Source of the DNA: Opisthorchis felineus
Lineage: Eukaryota; Platyhelminthes; Trematoda; Opisthorchiida; Opisthorchiidae
Assembly (NCBI GenBank): GCA_004794785.1
Contig: SJOL01006486.1
Coordinates: 359,178-423,177 of the forward strand
DNA: 64,000 nucleotides
Reading direction: 5' to 3'
In this document: positions 22,501-31,504 of the stretch, in pieces
How the letters are laid out: each line of letters starts with the position of its first letter
Numbering within the stretch: position 1 is the first letter of the stretch
Notes under the pieces: generated by a model
Databases searched by the model: none
Seen by the model: the letters and a program-made list of their open reading frames with translations, nothing else
Told to the model about the DNA's origin: nothing
Translations under genes and position numbers: made by a program

Positions 22501-25500
22501 GAATAAATTGTGACCGTTGGGAATGCCGTTGTTGCCAGTTTTCCGAAACACTTTTCTTTTGGGGTATTACTGTACACAACGCTTAACGGCTATTCCGATT
22601 TGAACATCACTGCAGTTCTCAGCCTTCCCACTACAGTACTCCCCGTCGAGGAACCAACCTCCGAATATTCCAAAATGGTTCCTCAACGTAAACATTTATT
22701 ATTAAGAAGGGATGCAAAAATGACCATAATCCTCACTTTCTCAATCTTCTGGGGGAAAATCAGTTGCCTATTGGTGATTTCAACACATCCCTTGTACTCA
22801 TCTTAGAGTAATTTGAAAGTCTATCGTTGCAGGCGTAATACACTACTCGTAAGGTTGTTGAAAACTTTTCGACAGCCCACGACCGGTTTCGCCCTTCTTG
22901 GGGCTCATCAGGTGGGCGCGGTTCCCGAGTTTCCGTGAACCCTATGGTCTACTTGAACCCAAACTGCACGAACTTAGCGAAATACACTTACTTGCATACC
23001 AATTTGGTTTTGACGGGAAACTCACCTGGAACTCAGCTTAAAAACATCATAAACGAGAGATTCAGCTGGGTTCCAGGTGAGTCTCCCGTCAAAACCAAAT
23101 TGGTATGCAAATGAGCGTATTTCGCTAACGTTGTAGGATTTTTTTGCAGAATTCGAACTTTCTTACCATTCATCTCTCATGTTCGCCGGCCGCCTAATAT
23201 TGGGCATATTTTAGCGTGGAAAACACCAGTCAATAGGTCAATATTTTGACCTGTTTCACCACCTTCATTTCGTTGGACTACCTTCACTTTCTCACAGGGA
23301 CATCTTCGTCAACGCCATGTTTTTAGTAATGAACTTTGTCAAAGTGCTTCTACCACCCTGCTTAACTATACCGCTTTTTCCGGTACACCCCCATACACTT
23401 CCGCACCCATTCCGACCGGTAGCCACATAGATAGCAATCTTAGCAGTAGTCTTACGAATTTCACAAACCTAATCGACTCCTACGCTAAGCCAAAATCACT
23501 GTCACAATAACATAGCAGCACCCACCGTGGCTCATGGAACATTCCAGATAGACCTCACTATCGCTGACAGCATGCACTAGAAGGGGACCTGCGCCCCCGA
23601 ATTTTAAGGGCAATTGATATGGCAACAAATCAGTGACTGAGAATGAACTTTTACATTTGTGCAATTTTTAGGGGAATGCACTTGCTATACAAACGTGACG
23701 AACCACAGTCAGGACGAAACGCCTAGTGGGTTACTTTTTAACGACTAGCCACATCCGCTTCTAGAACTGTCATCTTCATATCCAGGTTTCACAGGCTTAG
23801 CACATTTCTGCCGGGACTATCGTAAACAGTTGAAAATAAAACTTGACTACTCGCAAGTGGCTTGGCGACACGTCTCATGGCCCAGACCACTCTGATGATA
23901 TTACCTATTGTGACCAGTTTGAGGTGTCAGTAGTCGTTGGTCACTATTTTGGGCATCCCACTTAAGCTGAACAGGCGTCGTCAACTTATGGAGTTTCCAA
24001 TCTCATGGAAAATAAATGATCTTATGTAATGCATACTGATATAACCGTCCATCCATGCAATGTATTCTGACTAGCAACCGTTTAAGATGTTTTCATTTTT
24101 CCATTTCAGTCAGTAGTTTGTTATGCACTCGTATTTTACGGTGTTCCTAAGAATTAGGATGAACACAATGATTAATAAGGAGCCCATCCTCACTGGTGTA
24201 GGATAAACCGCATACATGCACATTGTGGGTGTTCCTTACTGATGGGTTCGCTGCATAGACGAACGGTGACGAATTGATGCAAGGGTCATGACAGCCGGAA
24301 AAAAGGGTTTTCAGGTGACTGTTGTGTGCCATCGTCAAGGAACAGTGACTCTGACAAATTCACGGTGGAGCGATCAACTACCTGTGTTTTTCTGGGCGTT
24401 TTCTGTGTACCCCGTTTTTCGCGGTGTCCGTGATCAGTCCCTCCTCCGTTATGGTGTCCTTCAAATGTGTTGTTTGTTATTCTCTACTCACAGGCGCTTC
24501 GCAATTATCGTCGTCTGAATGGCTACAGCCTATTTGTATTTATGAACAGACGCAAGTACGAGAGCAACGTTGGGACCGATGAAGCGACGGATTTGGGAGA
24601 CAGTCAGAAAGATAATTGCAAATGGCAGGTAAGTTGTGTGTACTGTCAGACATTTTTTGGTGAAAAATATCAGGTATGCAGGGTTACGTGCGGTTACATG
24701 CAACCTTCTCTGTTCACTAGGCGATCTGGTCAACTTTATCCGAAAAGGAACGTCGGGAGTGGAAAGCAAAAGCTCGCAAGATAATGCGACAAAACCAACA
24801 GCCAATGAAACGCGAAGAACAAGATGGTAAGGATCGTCGGTGGAGTGAGCGACGCAGGCTGGAGAGACAGTTGGCTCGGAATGATATGGCTTTTGCAACT
24901 AACAGTTTGTTAGATCTTGCGGCCCACTTCCAGTTATTGAGCGATGCTTTTGCTGGATGTGCGAGTCAGTTGGAGGAGGTTGAGGTAAATACGAATTCAT
25001 GCTACCTACTTCATTAGCTTTGTTTGGAGATTTGCTTGAAAACATCTTTGTTGTTCTAGGTATGTATGTCTATTCGGCACTGACGGATTCGCTCGTCAAC
25101 CTGACTAGCCTACATCCCTGAAGGATACCCAAAATTGTGAATAAAAAATGAGCTTCTTGTTTCTTCACTTCATGCCTCGCCCACTTTCCCGCTACCACAG
25201 ATCGCTAAGGTGAAACGCACTCAGTAAGTATGCTAGTTTTGGGAGAATATTTATTGCTACATTTGTCGTCAAAAGGAGCGTCCTCACCCCATGGATGACA
25301 CTGGATTCAAGAAACCGTGAGGTGATTCATTCCGGTGACGCCCACATTTTCCATCTTTGTTATTTGTACAAAGGGAGCTGGGTTACTGTTGAATAAAATA
25401 ACTTCGGTAGGATAGGCACTTAGCGTATCGTTCCATTAAATGACCAGTGGGCACACACGAACGGTCATCAACCAGCAGCTAACACACTTCCGCACCTTCG

Positions 25501-27007
25501 TGTGTTGTGTTGGACCTTAAGAATACTGAAAGAAGGGGTTAAGGCGTGCGTGACTGATATAGGTCTTTTAGTTTACAGGGGAATGCAGCTCAGCTCAGTT
25601 TACGAACAAGAATGCTCCTTATTAGGATACGCTTATCGCTTTCTATTATTGAGCTTCAACTCCTAAAGCTCTCAATACAACGCCACACAATGTTCCTGGA
25701 TCTTTTCGCTCGCATTCGAAGACTAGTTCCAATTTCATGCTCTTTGTATTCACAGCAACTGGTGCTTGTATGTTCTCACTCATCATGAATGAAGAACATC
25801 CCAAGTGATAGTCTCTTCGACTTTATTTTGTCCACTGGTGTCACAATTCCCTTTTGAAAGCAAACAATATGTGAAGAGTGTACATGACACCTGAACGGAT
25901 GATCTCGTGCTTCATTAAGTCTAAAACTAACCTATCGGGTGTATCGGTCATCTATTTTTGTCCGGACACATTTTTTACTTGGACTGCCTCGTCTGCCTGT
26001 AGCCTGTGCTTATCGTTTATGTGGGCAAATGGCTGAAGATTTTCCAGTTTGGTTCAGTTTATCGGCTATAAACCATGCACCAAAGGTACGTTGGTTCCAG
26101 CTGGTATAGTTTGGGTCACCGGAAAATGGGAGAACCTGTGGGATACAGCCAAGCATTGGAGGTGATGACATCATCACTTAGTTTGTGAAACTGGACCGCT
26201 GCGAATTGAAGGCGACAGTATGCAGGAGCGCCAATTACTGTGTGATCGAAGCCTGTCTGCCAGTGTCGTTAACCATTGATTAGATAAGTCTTGGGGTCCC
26301 TATCCTAACAGTTGGTAGTTGTCGACCTGACTGTCTTCATACTTCATTGCCAGGTTATACACTGTCCACCTCTTGGTTGCTTCCTCTGAGCACAAGGCTG
26401 GGTACAGAGTGCACTTTGAGTACATTGCCAACGTAACCTGTGGGGCGTAACTCATCCTTCCTATGACATTCCTTTTTTCCTAAAAGCATCTGGTGTACGA
26501 CAGCATTGCTAATCCGATGTTCTTACCGGACCCGGCCAATTCTTCGGAGACACCGATGGTCAAGCACTGACAGTTTTCGTACGTCACCTGCGCGTAGAGG
26601 CCGATTTCCTGAAGATTGCGGTCGAAACCTAATTGGGCACGAAGCATCAGAGCTTTTGTCGTTTGTCAAACAGCGCACCAAGTATTCTGCTAGGCTTTTC
26701 ACCACACTTTTCTGCCTTCTCTCCCTGACTCACCTCAGTGTGTGGAGAATCGTTTTACATTGCGCTTGCACATCTCAGTTCGTTCCCGCTTTTTAGTAGG
26801 GGGAAAACATATGTTGTGTTTCTTCTTATTGGTTCACAGGGTCCAGTTAGTCCACAGGGTGTTGAATCGTTACTCTTGGATGGTCTGTTGGCCTGTCTCA
26901 TACCTCTACTGGCTCTCGCTTCTGAAGAAGAGGCTCTTTCGTCTGTGCTGGACAAGGAACACGTCAGTCTTGCACTGAAACATTTAACCTACATTTTGCC
27001 AGTTTGA
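10470..27007 (+). CDS. HMGXB4: HMGXB4-like HMG-box protein gene (multi-exon)
   Basis: Supported exons: 10470-10502, 10754-10912, 13437-13833, 18705-18789, 20487-20653, 24494-24628, 24721-24984 and 26840-27007, with a weaker one at 17881-18035. Phases agree for 1-2, 18705-20487 and all later joins. The last four encode an HMG box followed by the C-terminal domain typical of HMGXB4 (HMG2L1): [15 protein letters not shown] and HLTYILPV match the family's conserved DVAAHLQLL and NIAYIMP-type ends. In vertebrates this nuclear DNA-binding protein is reported as a Wnt repressor and NURF-associated factor. The exon at 13437 adds an AT-hook, [11 protein letters not shown]. The HMG box is about six residues longer than usual between its first aromatic and the central Trp. 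The region between 13833 and 18705 is unresolved. Confidence 0.82.
10754..10912 (+). CDS. HMGXB4: HMGXB4-like: acidic N-terminal exon
   Basis: It follows a pyrimidine tract ending TTTTGCCAG and ends at CTG|GTATGA, phase 0 both sides. It encodes [18 protein letters not shown] and a Pro/Glu-rich stretch. The KR-SY start recalls the conserved N-terminal KRSYKD-type motif of HMGXB4. A second acceptor, CAACAG at 10786, is also in phase and would give a shorter exon starting at KRGSY. Confidence 0.65.
11128..11172 (-). ncRNA. Hammerhead ribozyme motif, degenerate copy
   Basis: On the minus strand the order is stem I strand GCGCCTAC, core CUGAUGAG, stem II CCCC/GG closing an A-rich loop, AGAAAC, palindromic stem III ACCGGU, cleavage triplet GUC, then CTGGGC. 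Relative to the 22.9-kb copy, the base before GAAA is A rather than C, breaking the first stem II pair, and stem I carries a mismatch. It is probably weak or inactive. Confidence 0.7.
11227..11404. repeat. Large inverted repeat (A hairpin), about 64-bp arms
   Basis: The left arm at 11227-11290 and the right arm at 11340-11404 are near-complementary, sharing ACTCACCTGGAACC, CAGCTGAATCTCTCGTTT and GATGTTTC and their complements. The spacer of about 49 bp contains GAATGTGCTGCACCAGGCCG, also found in the 40.5-kb copy. Confidence 0.85.
11475..11645 (+). mobile_element. SINE, diverged copy
   Basis: The head (GCTCGAAATGCCTCAGTGGTT) has box B eroded to TTCGAACTCG. The body is well kept: GGCTTGGGCAATCGAG, CCCTCGTGCTTCCTTCG, GGCACCGAGAGGGTGCTACAGC. 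It lies next to the hammerhead element in the same intron. Confidence 0.8.
11646..13436. other. Intron sequence, no further element recognised
   Basis: This is unique-looking sequence between two exons of the HMGXB4-like gene. One open stretch after an acceptor at 12939 was considered as an exon and not accepted. Confidence 0.45.
13437..13833 (+). CDS. HMGXB4: HMGXB4-like: AT-hook exon
   Basis: The acceptor is the pyrimidine-rich tract ending GGAACTTGCAG, and the donor is CCGA|GTGAGC. The 132 codons are rich in Ser, Thr and Pro and contain [11 protein letters not shown], a textbook AT-hook (RGRP core) that binds the minor groove of AT-rich DNA. Basic KRK and KK clusters follow, a plausible nuclear localisation signal. 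It enters in phase 0, as expected after 10912, and leaves in phase 1, which needs another exon before 18705. Assignment to the HMGXB4-like gene rests on phase, strand and position. Confidence 0.65.
13834..17235. other. Intron sequence without a recognised gene
   Basis: Short frames occur on both strands, the longest 130 codons on the minus strand at 15964-16356, with no motif or family resemblance. A SINE-body scrap (CAATATCTCAGCCCTTGTGC) lies near 15885-15910, and GGATCAGCAA is duplicated at about 16313-16331. Confidence 0.45.
17236..17445. repeat. Foldback family member: single A arm plus B hairpin
   Basis: 17236-17335 matches one A arm (CACTCATTTGCATATCAATTT, GACGGGAGACTCACCTG, CTCTCGTTTATGATGTT). 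Next comes GTTGGTACGATATTTGAGAT. 17352-17450 forms a second inverted repeat (B) in which GCATTGTATG and CATAAGGTTGTTG pair with CAGCAACCTTGTG and CATACAATG. The hammerhead segment is absent. Confidence 0.75.
17612..17785 (+). mobile_element. SINE, strongly diverged copy
   Basis: Box B GGTTCGAATCC survives at about 17670. It is followed by a worn body (TTGATCAGTTTGGTATTATCTC) and the 3' motif GCACCGAAACGGTG. Confidence 0.6.
17881..18035 (+). CDS. Possible extra exon of the HMGXB4-like gene
   Basis: It follows GTCGTTCTTCAG and is open in exactly the frame demanded by the phase 1 end of the AT-hook exon. It encodes a Ser/Thr/Pro-rich stretch including [15 protein letters not shown]. The donor is unclear: TTT|GTGTAA keeps phase 0 as needed for 18705, while the better GTAATG gives phase 2. 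There is no motif support. Confidence 0.35.
18042..18704. other. Intron sequence, nothing recognised
   Basis: No repeat-family member or convincing exon was seen before the acceptor at 18704. Confidence 0.4.
18705..18789 (+). CDS. HMGXB4: HMGXB4-like: small internal exon
   Basis: The acceptor is CCTCCTATTGCAG and the donor a strong GTAAGT. Read in phase 0 it gives [20 protein letters not shown] and leaves one base, which with the next exon makes Asp ([13 protein letters not shown]). The two exons join into one smooth hydrophilic peptide, the only phase combination that stays open across both. Confidence 0.6.
18790..20486. other. Intron sequence, nothing recognised
   Basis: No SINE, hairpin or LINE motif was seen here, and only short frames on both strands. 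Confidence 0.4.
20487..20653 (+). CDS. HMGXB4: HMGXB4-like: Ser/Thr-rich linker exon
   Basis: It starts after CATTTTTACAG and ends at ATTCAG|GTGCTT. It encodes [18 protein letters not shown], then a low-complexity Ser/Thr/Ala stretch ending GDDVDIQ. It enters in phase 1 and leaves in phase 0, so it can splice directly to the HMG-box exon at 24494. It is probably a flexible acidic linker before the HMG box. Confidence 0.65.
20864..21035 (-). mobile_element. SINE, minus strand
   Basis: Reverse-strand family signatures are CAGCTGTAACATCCTTTCGG, TGCCATGCCACCCGAAGGAAG and a box B complement worn to GGTTCGATTC. The head is eroded. Confidence 0.8.
21036..22829. other. Intron sequence, nothing recognised
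   Basis: It lies between the 20487 exon and the second hammerhead element. A 120-codon minus-strand frame at 21190-21552 has no motif. A possible acceptor at 22615 was considered and rejected. Confidence 0.4.
22875..22917 (-). ncRNA. Type I hammerhead ribozyme motif
   Basis: On the minus strand: GCCCAC (stem I), CUGAUGAG, stem II GCCC/GGGC closing a CAAGAA loop, CGAAA, stem III, GUC cleavage triplet, then GUGGGC, which pairs perfectly with the first GCCCAC. Stem III is the palindrome ACCGGU with no loop, so a monomer could barely close it while two molecules could pair through it. This matches the dimer-type minimal hammerheads known from Penelope-like elements and related retroelements. Predicted cleavage lies between 22881 and 22880. 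Confidence 0.85.
22974..23128. repeat. Near-perfect inverted repeat, 65-bp arms, 25-bp spacer
   Basis: The left arm is 22974-23038 (TTAGCGAAATACACTT ... GGAACTCAGCT) and the right arm 23064-23128 (AGCTGGGTTCC ... GTATTTCGCTAA). The spacer is the continuation of the right arm seen in the 11-kb copy, so the two arms are opposing copies of one unit, one trimmed. Confidence 0.92.
23129..24493. other. Intron sequence, nothing recognised
   Basis: Mostly pyrimidine-rich and low in open frames; no repeat family member was identified. Confidence 0.4.
24494..24628 (+). CDS. HMGXB4: HMGXB4-like: HMG box, first half
   Basis: The exon runs from TCTACTCACAG to TGGCAG|GTAAGT, 45 codons, phase 0 both ends. 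[18 protein letters not shown] corresponds to HMG-box helix 1 (family pattern SAYQVF-C--YR). The following [14 protein letters not shown] lies where helix 2 normally reads like D-GELSKKL, so helix 2 is diverged and the segment is longer than usual. Confidence 0.8.
24721..24984 (+). CDS. HMGXB4: HMGXB4-like: HMG box helix 3 and conserved C-terminal domain
   Basis: It is 88 codons, phase 0, entered after TGTTCACTAG and left at GAG|GTAAAT; the upstream intron is only 92 bp. [19 protein letters not shown] is a clear HMG-box end (W--L-EK----W---A). A basic/Arg-rich linker follows ([12 protein letters not shown]). [17 protein letters not shown] then matches the HMGXB4 domain beginning ID-AAHLQLLG, ending SQLEEVE. 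Confidence 0.88.
24985..26497. other. Last-intron sequence, nothing recognised before the LINE scrap
   Basis: It has no open frame of note and no SINE or hairpin signature. The intron continues through the LINE scrap at 26498-26705 to the acceptor at 26839. Confidence 0.4.
26498..26705 (-). mobile_element. LINE C-terminal scrap inside the last intron
   Basis: A minus-strand frame reads [25 protein letters not shown], here quoted only for its family signature LRA-DV--L-V-DHRCLR, the same C-terminal motif as LINE copy 1. It is followed by a stop and then EHRISNA-like residues. Confidence 0.7.
26840..27007 (+). CDS. HMGXB4: HMGXB4-like: terminal exon
   Basis: It starts after GGTTCACAG in phase 0 and ends with TGA at 27005-27007. 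Its 55 residues ([17 protein letters not shown] ... [11 protein letters not shown]) align end to end with the last segment of HMGXB4, including the final I-YI-P motif that closes the family's proteins. This fixes the gene's 3' limit and identity. No canonical AATAAA was seen close downstream. Confidence 0.9.
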   Translation, partial: GPVSPQGVESLLLDGLLACLIPLLALASEEEALSSVLDKEHVSLALKHLTYILPV

Positions 27008-27866
27008 TTTTTAATCGTGCATACTTCCCCGTCCAGATGTATTGTACAGTTTCACATATATCGTTACACATATACGGCTTACGGGTTTTTCCTGAGTTAT
27101 CATCGATGATTTGTCTGCATTCTGGTGCGCAACTGCTTCTTCACGTACAAATGGGATGGGACTGGGGAGTGTGCCTAATGTTGCCTAGGTCCTCTCAGCC
27201 ATCACGTCCCTGTGTGTAGCTCAGTCGTTTACGGTTGGCTGTAGCGGTGGACTAACTTCACCTGTTTGTCCAACAGTAGGCATAAAATCCCCACTGCCTG
27301 ATGTATAAGGCAGGCGGTATTCTTATGGTGTTGATATGGAAATCCTCACCTGGGACCTGCACGTAGGATGTCCAGTTGATTCTACTTGATGTGCGCTTTT
27401 TTTCACTCGCAGATACGCAAAACTAAATTTTATTACTAAATTGGGTTTGTTTTGCGGGTTTAGGCAAGCAATCCGACAAGTCAACGCGTTCTGCTCACTA
27501 GGAAGTTGTTTATCAATAGCCTATTGTGTTAGAATTGAAAAAAAGCATGGATTCTGGTTTGCAAGTGTAGTTCGTTTTCCGATGTTATGGTTGTGAAGGG
27601 ACTACAATTTCTGCTTTAGGTGGTCAGCATAATGACACTCAAACAAGCGTTTTTACTGCCTTTCTTTGTGGAAGGAGGGCTGGCAAAAATGTACAGCATA
27701 CCACACTCCGATTTGACAACAATTCGTCACTGGCCCTGTTTTTTTACGCGAATACCTTGAGCTACGGCAAAACGATGACTCCTAAAGTACTTTCGAGAGG
27801 TAAATCATTATTACCACTTCGGACATACTTGTTTCAGTCAACCTATCACGTCCTACCCCCTAGGTG
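27008..27866. other. Downstream intergenic sequence, nothing recognised
   Basis: Presumably the 3' UTR of the HMGXB4-like gene and flank. A tRNA-like GTGTAGCTCAGTCG occurs near 27217 without a box B. Confidence 0.4.
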
Positions 27867-28098
27867 TGCAAGATAGCTCAGCTTTTAATGCGTGGATCTA
27901 CTGACTGGAAGGTTCATCATATCGTTCAGCTGTAACAGGTTTTGAGTGCTTACCTGCCATGCCACCTGAAGGAAGCACGAGTGATGAGATACTCTCTGGT
28001 TACCCAAGCCTAGACAGGAGCACTCTAGATACCCGAGTCGAATTCGAACCACGGACCTCCCAGTCACCAAGTGCGCGCCTTATTCACTGAGCTTTCTC
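27867..28098. mobile_element. Two SINE pieces in opposite orientation
   Basis: 27867-27925 is a plus-strand head (AGATAGCTCAG, CTGACTGGAAGGT). From about 27926 a minus-strand copy follows: GCCATGCCACCTGAAGGAAG, CAAGCCTAGACAGGAGC, box B complement ATTCGAACCACGG, and the head complement ending CACTGAGCTTTCTCGAG. They form an imperfect inverted pair. Confidence 0.72.
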
Positions 28099-28147
28099 GA
28101 GTTCAACGGACCGGAATGTTCATGGTTTAAATATACCCTAGCTTTTT

Positions 28148-28240
28148 GACTGCTCCTGTCTAGGCTGGACAACCTAGTGGTGTGCCAGTTTTCGCGCTCC
28201 CTTCTAGATTCGCGGTGGCTATTCACCGAAAGAGCCAATA
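28148..28240 (+). mobile_element. SINE body fragment
   Basis: CTCCTGTCTAGGCTGGACAAC, CGCTCCCTTCTAG and TTCACCGAAAGAG follow the body of the SINE in order, without a head. Confidence 0.55.
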
Positions 28241-30930
28241 TTCACTTCGGGCGCACCTATTGCAATCAACCTGCCATAACTTACTCCCTGACTCCATTAC
28301 ACACTACTGAGGACGTAAGACTCTTAAGCGCTTGTTTCCGGGCAGCTCGTCGAGTAATCTTGAACCCGCCGTACTGTTCAATCTTGATCCAAATACTTAA
28401 AATGAGGACTTCCTCTGGTCAGCTAGGAAGTAAATTTCATCCTTATTTCAGTTCAGCTAGATACTGAAAATAACACGATGGATGAAAGATTCAACTGCTC
28501 TTCACTTGAGTCTTCCGTAAACACGAAATTAGTTTTCAAATGAGTGTTTGTCTGTAGATACTGGGCCATCTGGGGTTAGTGACGGTCGTGAGAACTGTTA
28601 TCCCTTGATGTTTCTGCCTTGAGGAATCACTGCCACCGCGATGCGCTTCTCACTAGAAGAGGTTCTCGTTATGTTATTTCACCTCTCCGTTGACTGGTCC
28701 TGTCCAGGACTGACCAACCAAGTCTCTTTCTTCCTACCGGTTGCATGATGTTTTTTGGGACTCTGCAGCTGTAAGCTTCGTTTTGTTCTTTGACGTTTCC
28801 GTGTGTGTAAAATTGTTAATCAAGATAAGCACAGAAAGTGCTCATGAGCCACGTCAATGTTGAATTGAATGAGTAACTGATGTTAGTGCTTTGTTTTTTA
28901 TTGGAGCTCTGTAGCTCAAATAAACGGGAATAGAGGCTAAGTTGGTGCGGGTAGGCTGCGAACAACCTGGTGGTTTTTACTGTCTCAGCCTTCTTTCAGT
29001 CTGTTGATCGCTTGAATAGCTATTCGAAACATTACTTCACGAGGCAGCCCAAGAAACCACGCCATTCTCCGCGTGTACGTGACTAGTGCAACATTAGAAG
29101 TGCTTGGGAATAGATAGCTTGTTGACCAACGGGTCCTATGTTTATTTGAGAGAGTACGGTTGACCGTTGATTGTTTTTCCCCGTTTGAACAATCTCTAGG
29201 TTTCCGCTTTATATGAATGCCTTCCAATACCTACAAGACAGAACAAGTGTGTCCCTCTGTTCGTTATTTTCAGCGATTGCTCAAACACACTTTTGTCTTT
29301 TCATTCCGGTGAAAGACATGGACAAATTTGTCTGCGTTACTTACCGTTCGCAACGGATTGATGGAACTGGCTGAACTATGAGGTTTAAACTTAAATAACG
29401 GAATTCAACTTTTGAGTTTTATATGCCATAGTTACCGTTTTATTCAAGCATGAGCGGCTTACATCTTTCGTTGCTGAAGAGTATAGAAACACCGTACATC
29501 GGCCCTATCTCTGCTAACAGAGTTTCACGGTGCCGTCGCATGATTACTCACTAAATCGTGAACTTCCGAAATTTGGGTGAAGAGTATAGGGATATGACTG
29601 GCCCAGTAGCAGTGTATTTGCCTGCTAAAATTGACGTCACGGGCGGTCGTCTGAGACGCTCGCCGATACTAGTTGATTTACATCTGAATATATGCGGTTG
29701 CTCCTTCTCATCGTCATCATTGAAATCGACGCCACTTTTGAGCAACGGTACTTCAATGACATTGATGATCAATGTTCCAGTGTCATTTGCATGGGCTAAA
29801 GAAACTACCAATCAGTCACCTGCGATCCCTAGGTGGAGTTTTTGATTTGGTAGTGTGGGCATCAATTTCATTGTGTGTTGATGAGATGCGCCCATTTCTA
29901 CTGTTTCTAGGGAGAATGGTTAAAACGCCATGCTGGATACCTGAGCCTTTCGCCATAGGGCGTTTTCAGCCTGAAAGGAAGAGTTCTATACTTGAAAATT
30001 CAAAGTGTCCGACTCCGAATTTGCTTATTCCCCTGTTGATGATCACAAAGCTCATGTGCTACGTCTGTCACTCCCATAGAGACTGAAAAGTTCAAGTCAG
30101 TTTTTGTGAGCATTTTGTTCCAAGTCTCTTTTTCACATTGGTTGCTGCGTCAACAGATATGTATGTGGTCCTTATAAGTATAAGGGCATTGTAAAACTCC
30201 TGCGGGATTTGTGCTGTTCTACTTATATTTTTTTATGGTCTTGTGCTCGTGAAATTGCGTTTCTAACACAAGCTAAGGGTCATGTCGGAGCAAAATGTAC
30301 GAGTTGGGTCTGTAATGTGAGAAACGCTTAGCAATGCAGCAACCTTCTTGATGACTTTTTTCCTGAATATTTTTGCGCTAACTTGATGGTCTGGTCTGAT
30401 TTTCATGCTTCAGACCTGATCGTATTTCCTTACCCAGTAGTTTTGTACATCGTGTAGGTGCATACAGCAGCGCAGCTGTCGCCAACGGGCTCCGTTATCT
30501 GGGGTTACTGTTCGGAATCTGCCATTGGGTAACTGGGGTTTGTCAGTTAATCCACCCCAAGTAGTACAGTACCAAATAACTTAACTTAAAGCGAGGCGCT
30601 TGGCGATAATTCCAATGTTGTCTTTGTGGGTTGTGGTGATGAGTCCATTTTCCAACGCTTCGACTTAGAAAGTAAGCTTCAACCTTAATTCTGCTATTTC
30701 ATGAATAGTTTTTGCATGTTATCTGCTAGTAATTTCTAACTATCTAGCACCACTCGATTTCAGATAGATGATTTGTAGTTTTGGATCATACAGTAATCCA
30801 TCTGAAGACCAAACATCGTGGAGACCGGCCAAGGCAGCCTTTTTTAAGAAAGGAAACCACTATCATAATTCGCCGTGATAATTCCGTCAACGGTTTGTCT
30901 GCAGGTTGAATTCGATAAATAACAAACAAC
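28241..30930. other. Intergenic; no gene recognised
   Basis: Overlapping frames on both strands at 29551-29845 (86 and 95 codons) are the only longer open patch; neither shows a motif. No repeat family member was recognised. Confidence 0.4.
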
Positions 30931-30934
30931 TGTT

Positions 30935-31035
30935 AGCGAAATACACTCATTTGCATACCAATTTGGCTTTGACGGAAGACTCACGTGGAACTCAGCTGAA
31001 TCTCTCGTTTATGATGTTTTTAAGCAACTGTTTTT
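30935..31035. repeat. Single A arm of the foldback family
   Basis: GTTAGCGAAATACACTCATT, GCATACCAATTTGGCTTTG, GGAACTCAGCTGAATCTC and GTTTATGATGTTT match the A arm of the 22.97-kb element, with no opposing arm or hammerhead. Confidence 0.8.
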
Positions 31036-31504
31036 AAACAACTGTTTTAGTTCCATCTTATCCGCGCAATTTCCTGCTGGCTGTTTACCGTTTCAGATTA
31101 CAATACTAACTTGCGTATATCCTCTGCTTTCTCAGACTTCCTTGATGCTGCCCCTGGTTGGTCTTCAGCTTCTTTATCGGATAAGCCAGCTTCTACGTTA
31201 TTGTTTTCCTCTGTGCACGTAGCATTAGCACTCGTCTAAGTGTTCAAACCACTAGCCCGAAGGTCGCGCTTTCCGGACCTCTTAGTTTCACTCAGCGATG
31301 AACACAGTGTATAGCATAGCATTTTCGCGTGTTCCCAACCCAACAACGATAGGAAGTAAGTTTCACTTCGTACTGAGCTGTGTTGCAGTGACAAAGTCCT
31401 ACTAGCTGAATACATAATGAGCTTCAATTTAGTGCTTTTGGACGCCAGTACTGCTTCGAACTCGTTCCGATTTGGTAGATTGTATTCGCGCATAAAACCC
31501 GGAG

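Larger units (their letters stand above)
22830..23128 (-). mobile_element. Hammerhead-bearing foldback element, copy 2 (well preserved)
   Basis: The order is the same as at 11085-11420: B block (CACTACTCGTAAGGTTGTTG), hammerhead, linker, then an A inverted repeat with 65-bp arms. The ribozyme core and stems are all intact in this copy. It lies antisense in an intron of the HMGXB4-like gene. It is either part of a Penelope-like element's terminal repeat or an independent retrozyme-like repeat; no ORF distinguishes the two. Confidence 0.78.

Noticed and set aside
22616..22698. Possible exon after CATCACTGCAG between the linker and HMG-box exons
   Set aside because: The exons at 20487 and 24494 already join in phase, and the candidate has no motif and only a weak donor.
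27210..27250. tRNA-like GTGTAGCTCAGTCG
   Set aside because: No box B, anticodon arm or SINE body follows.
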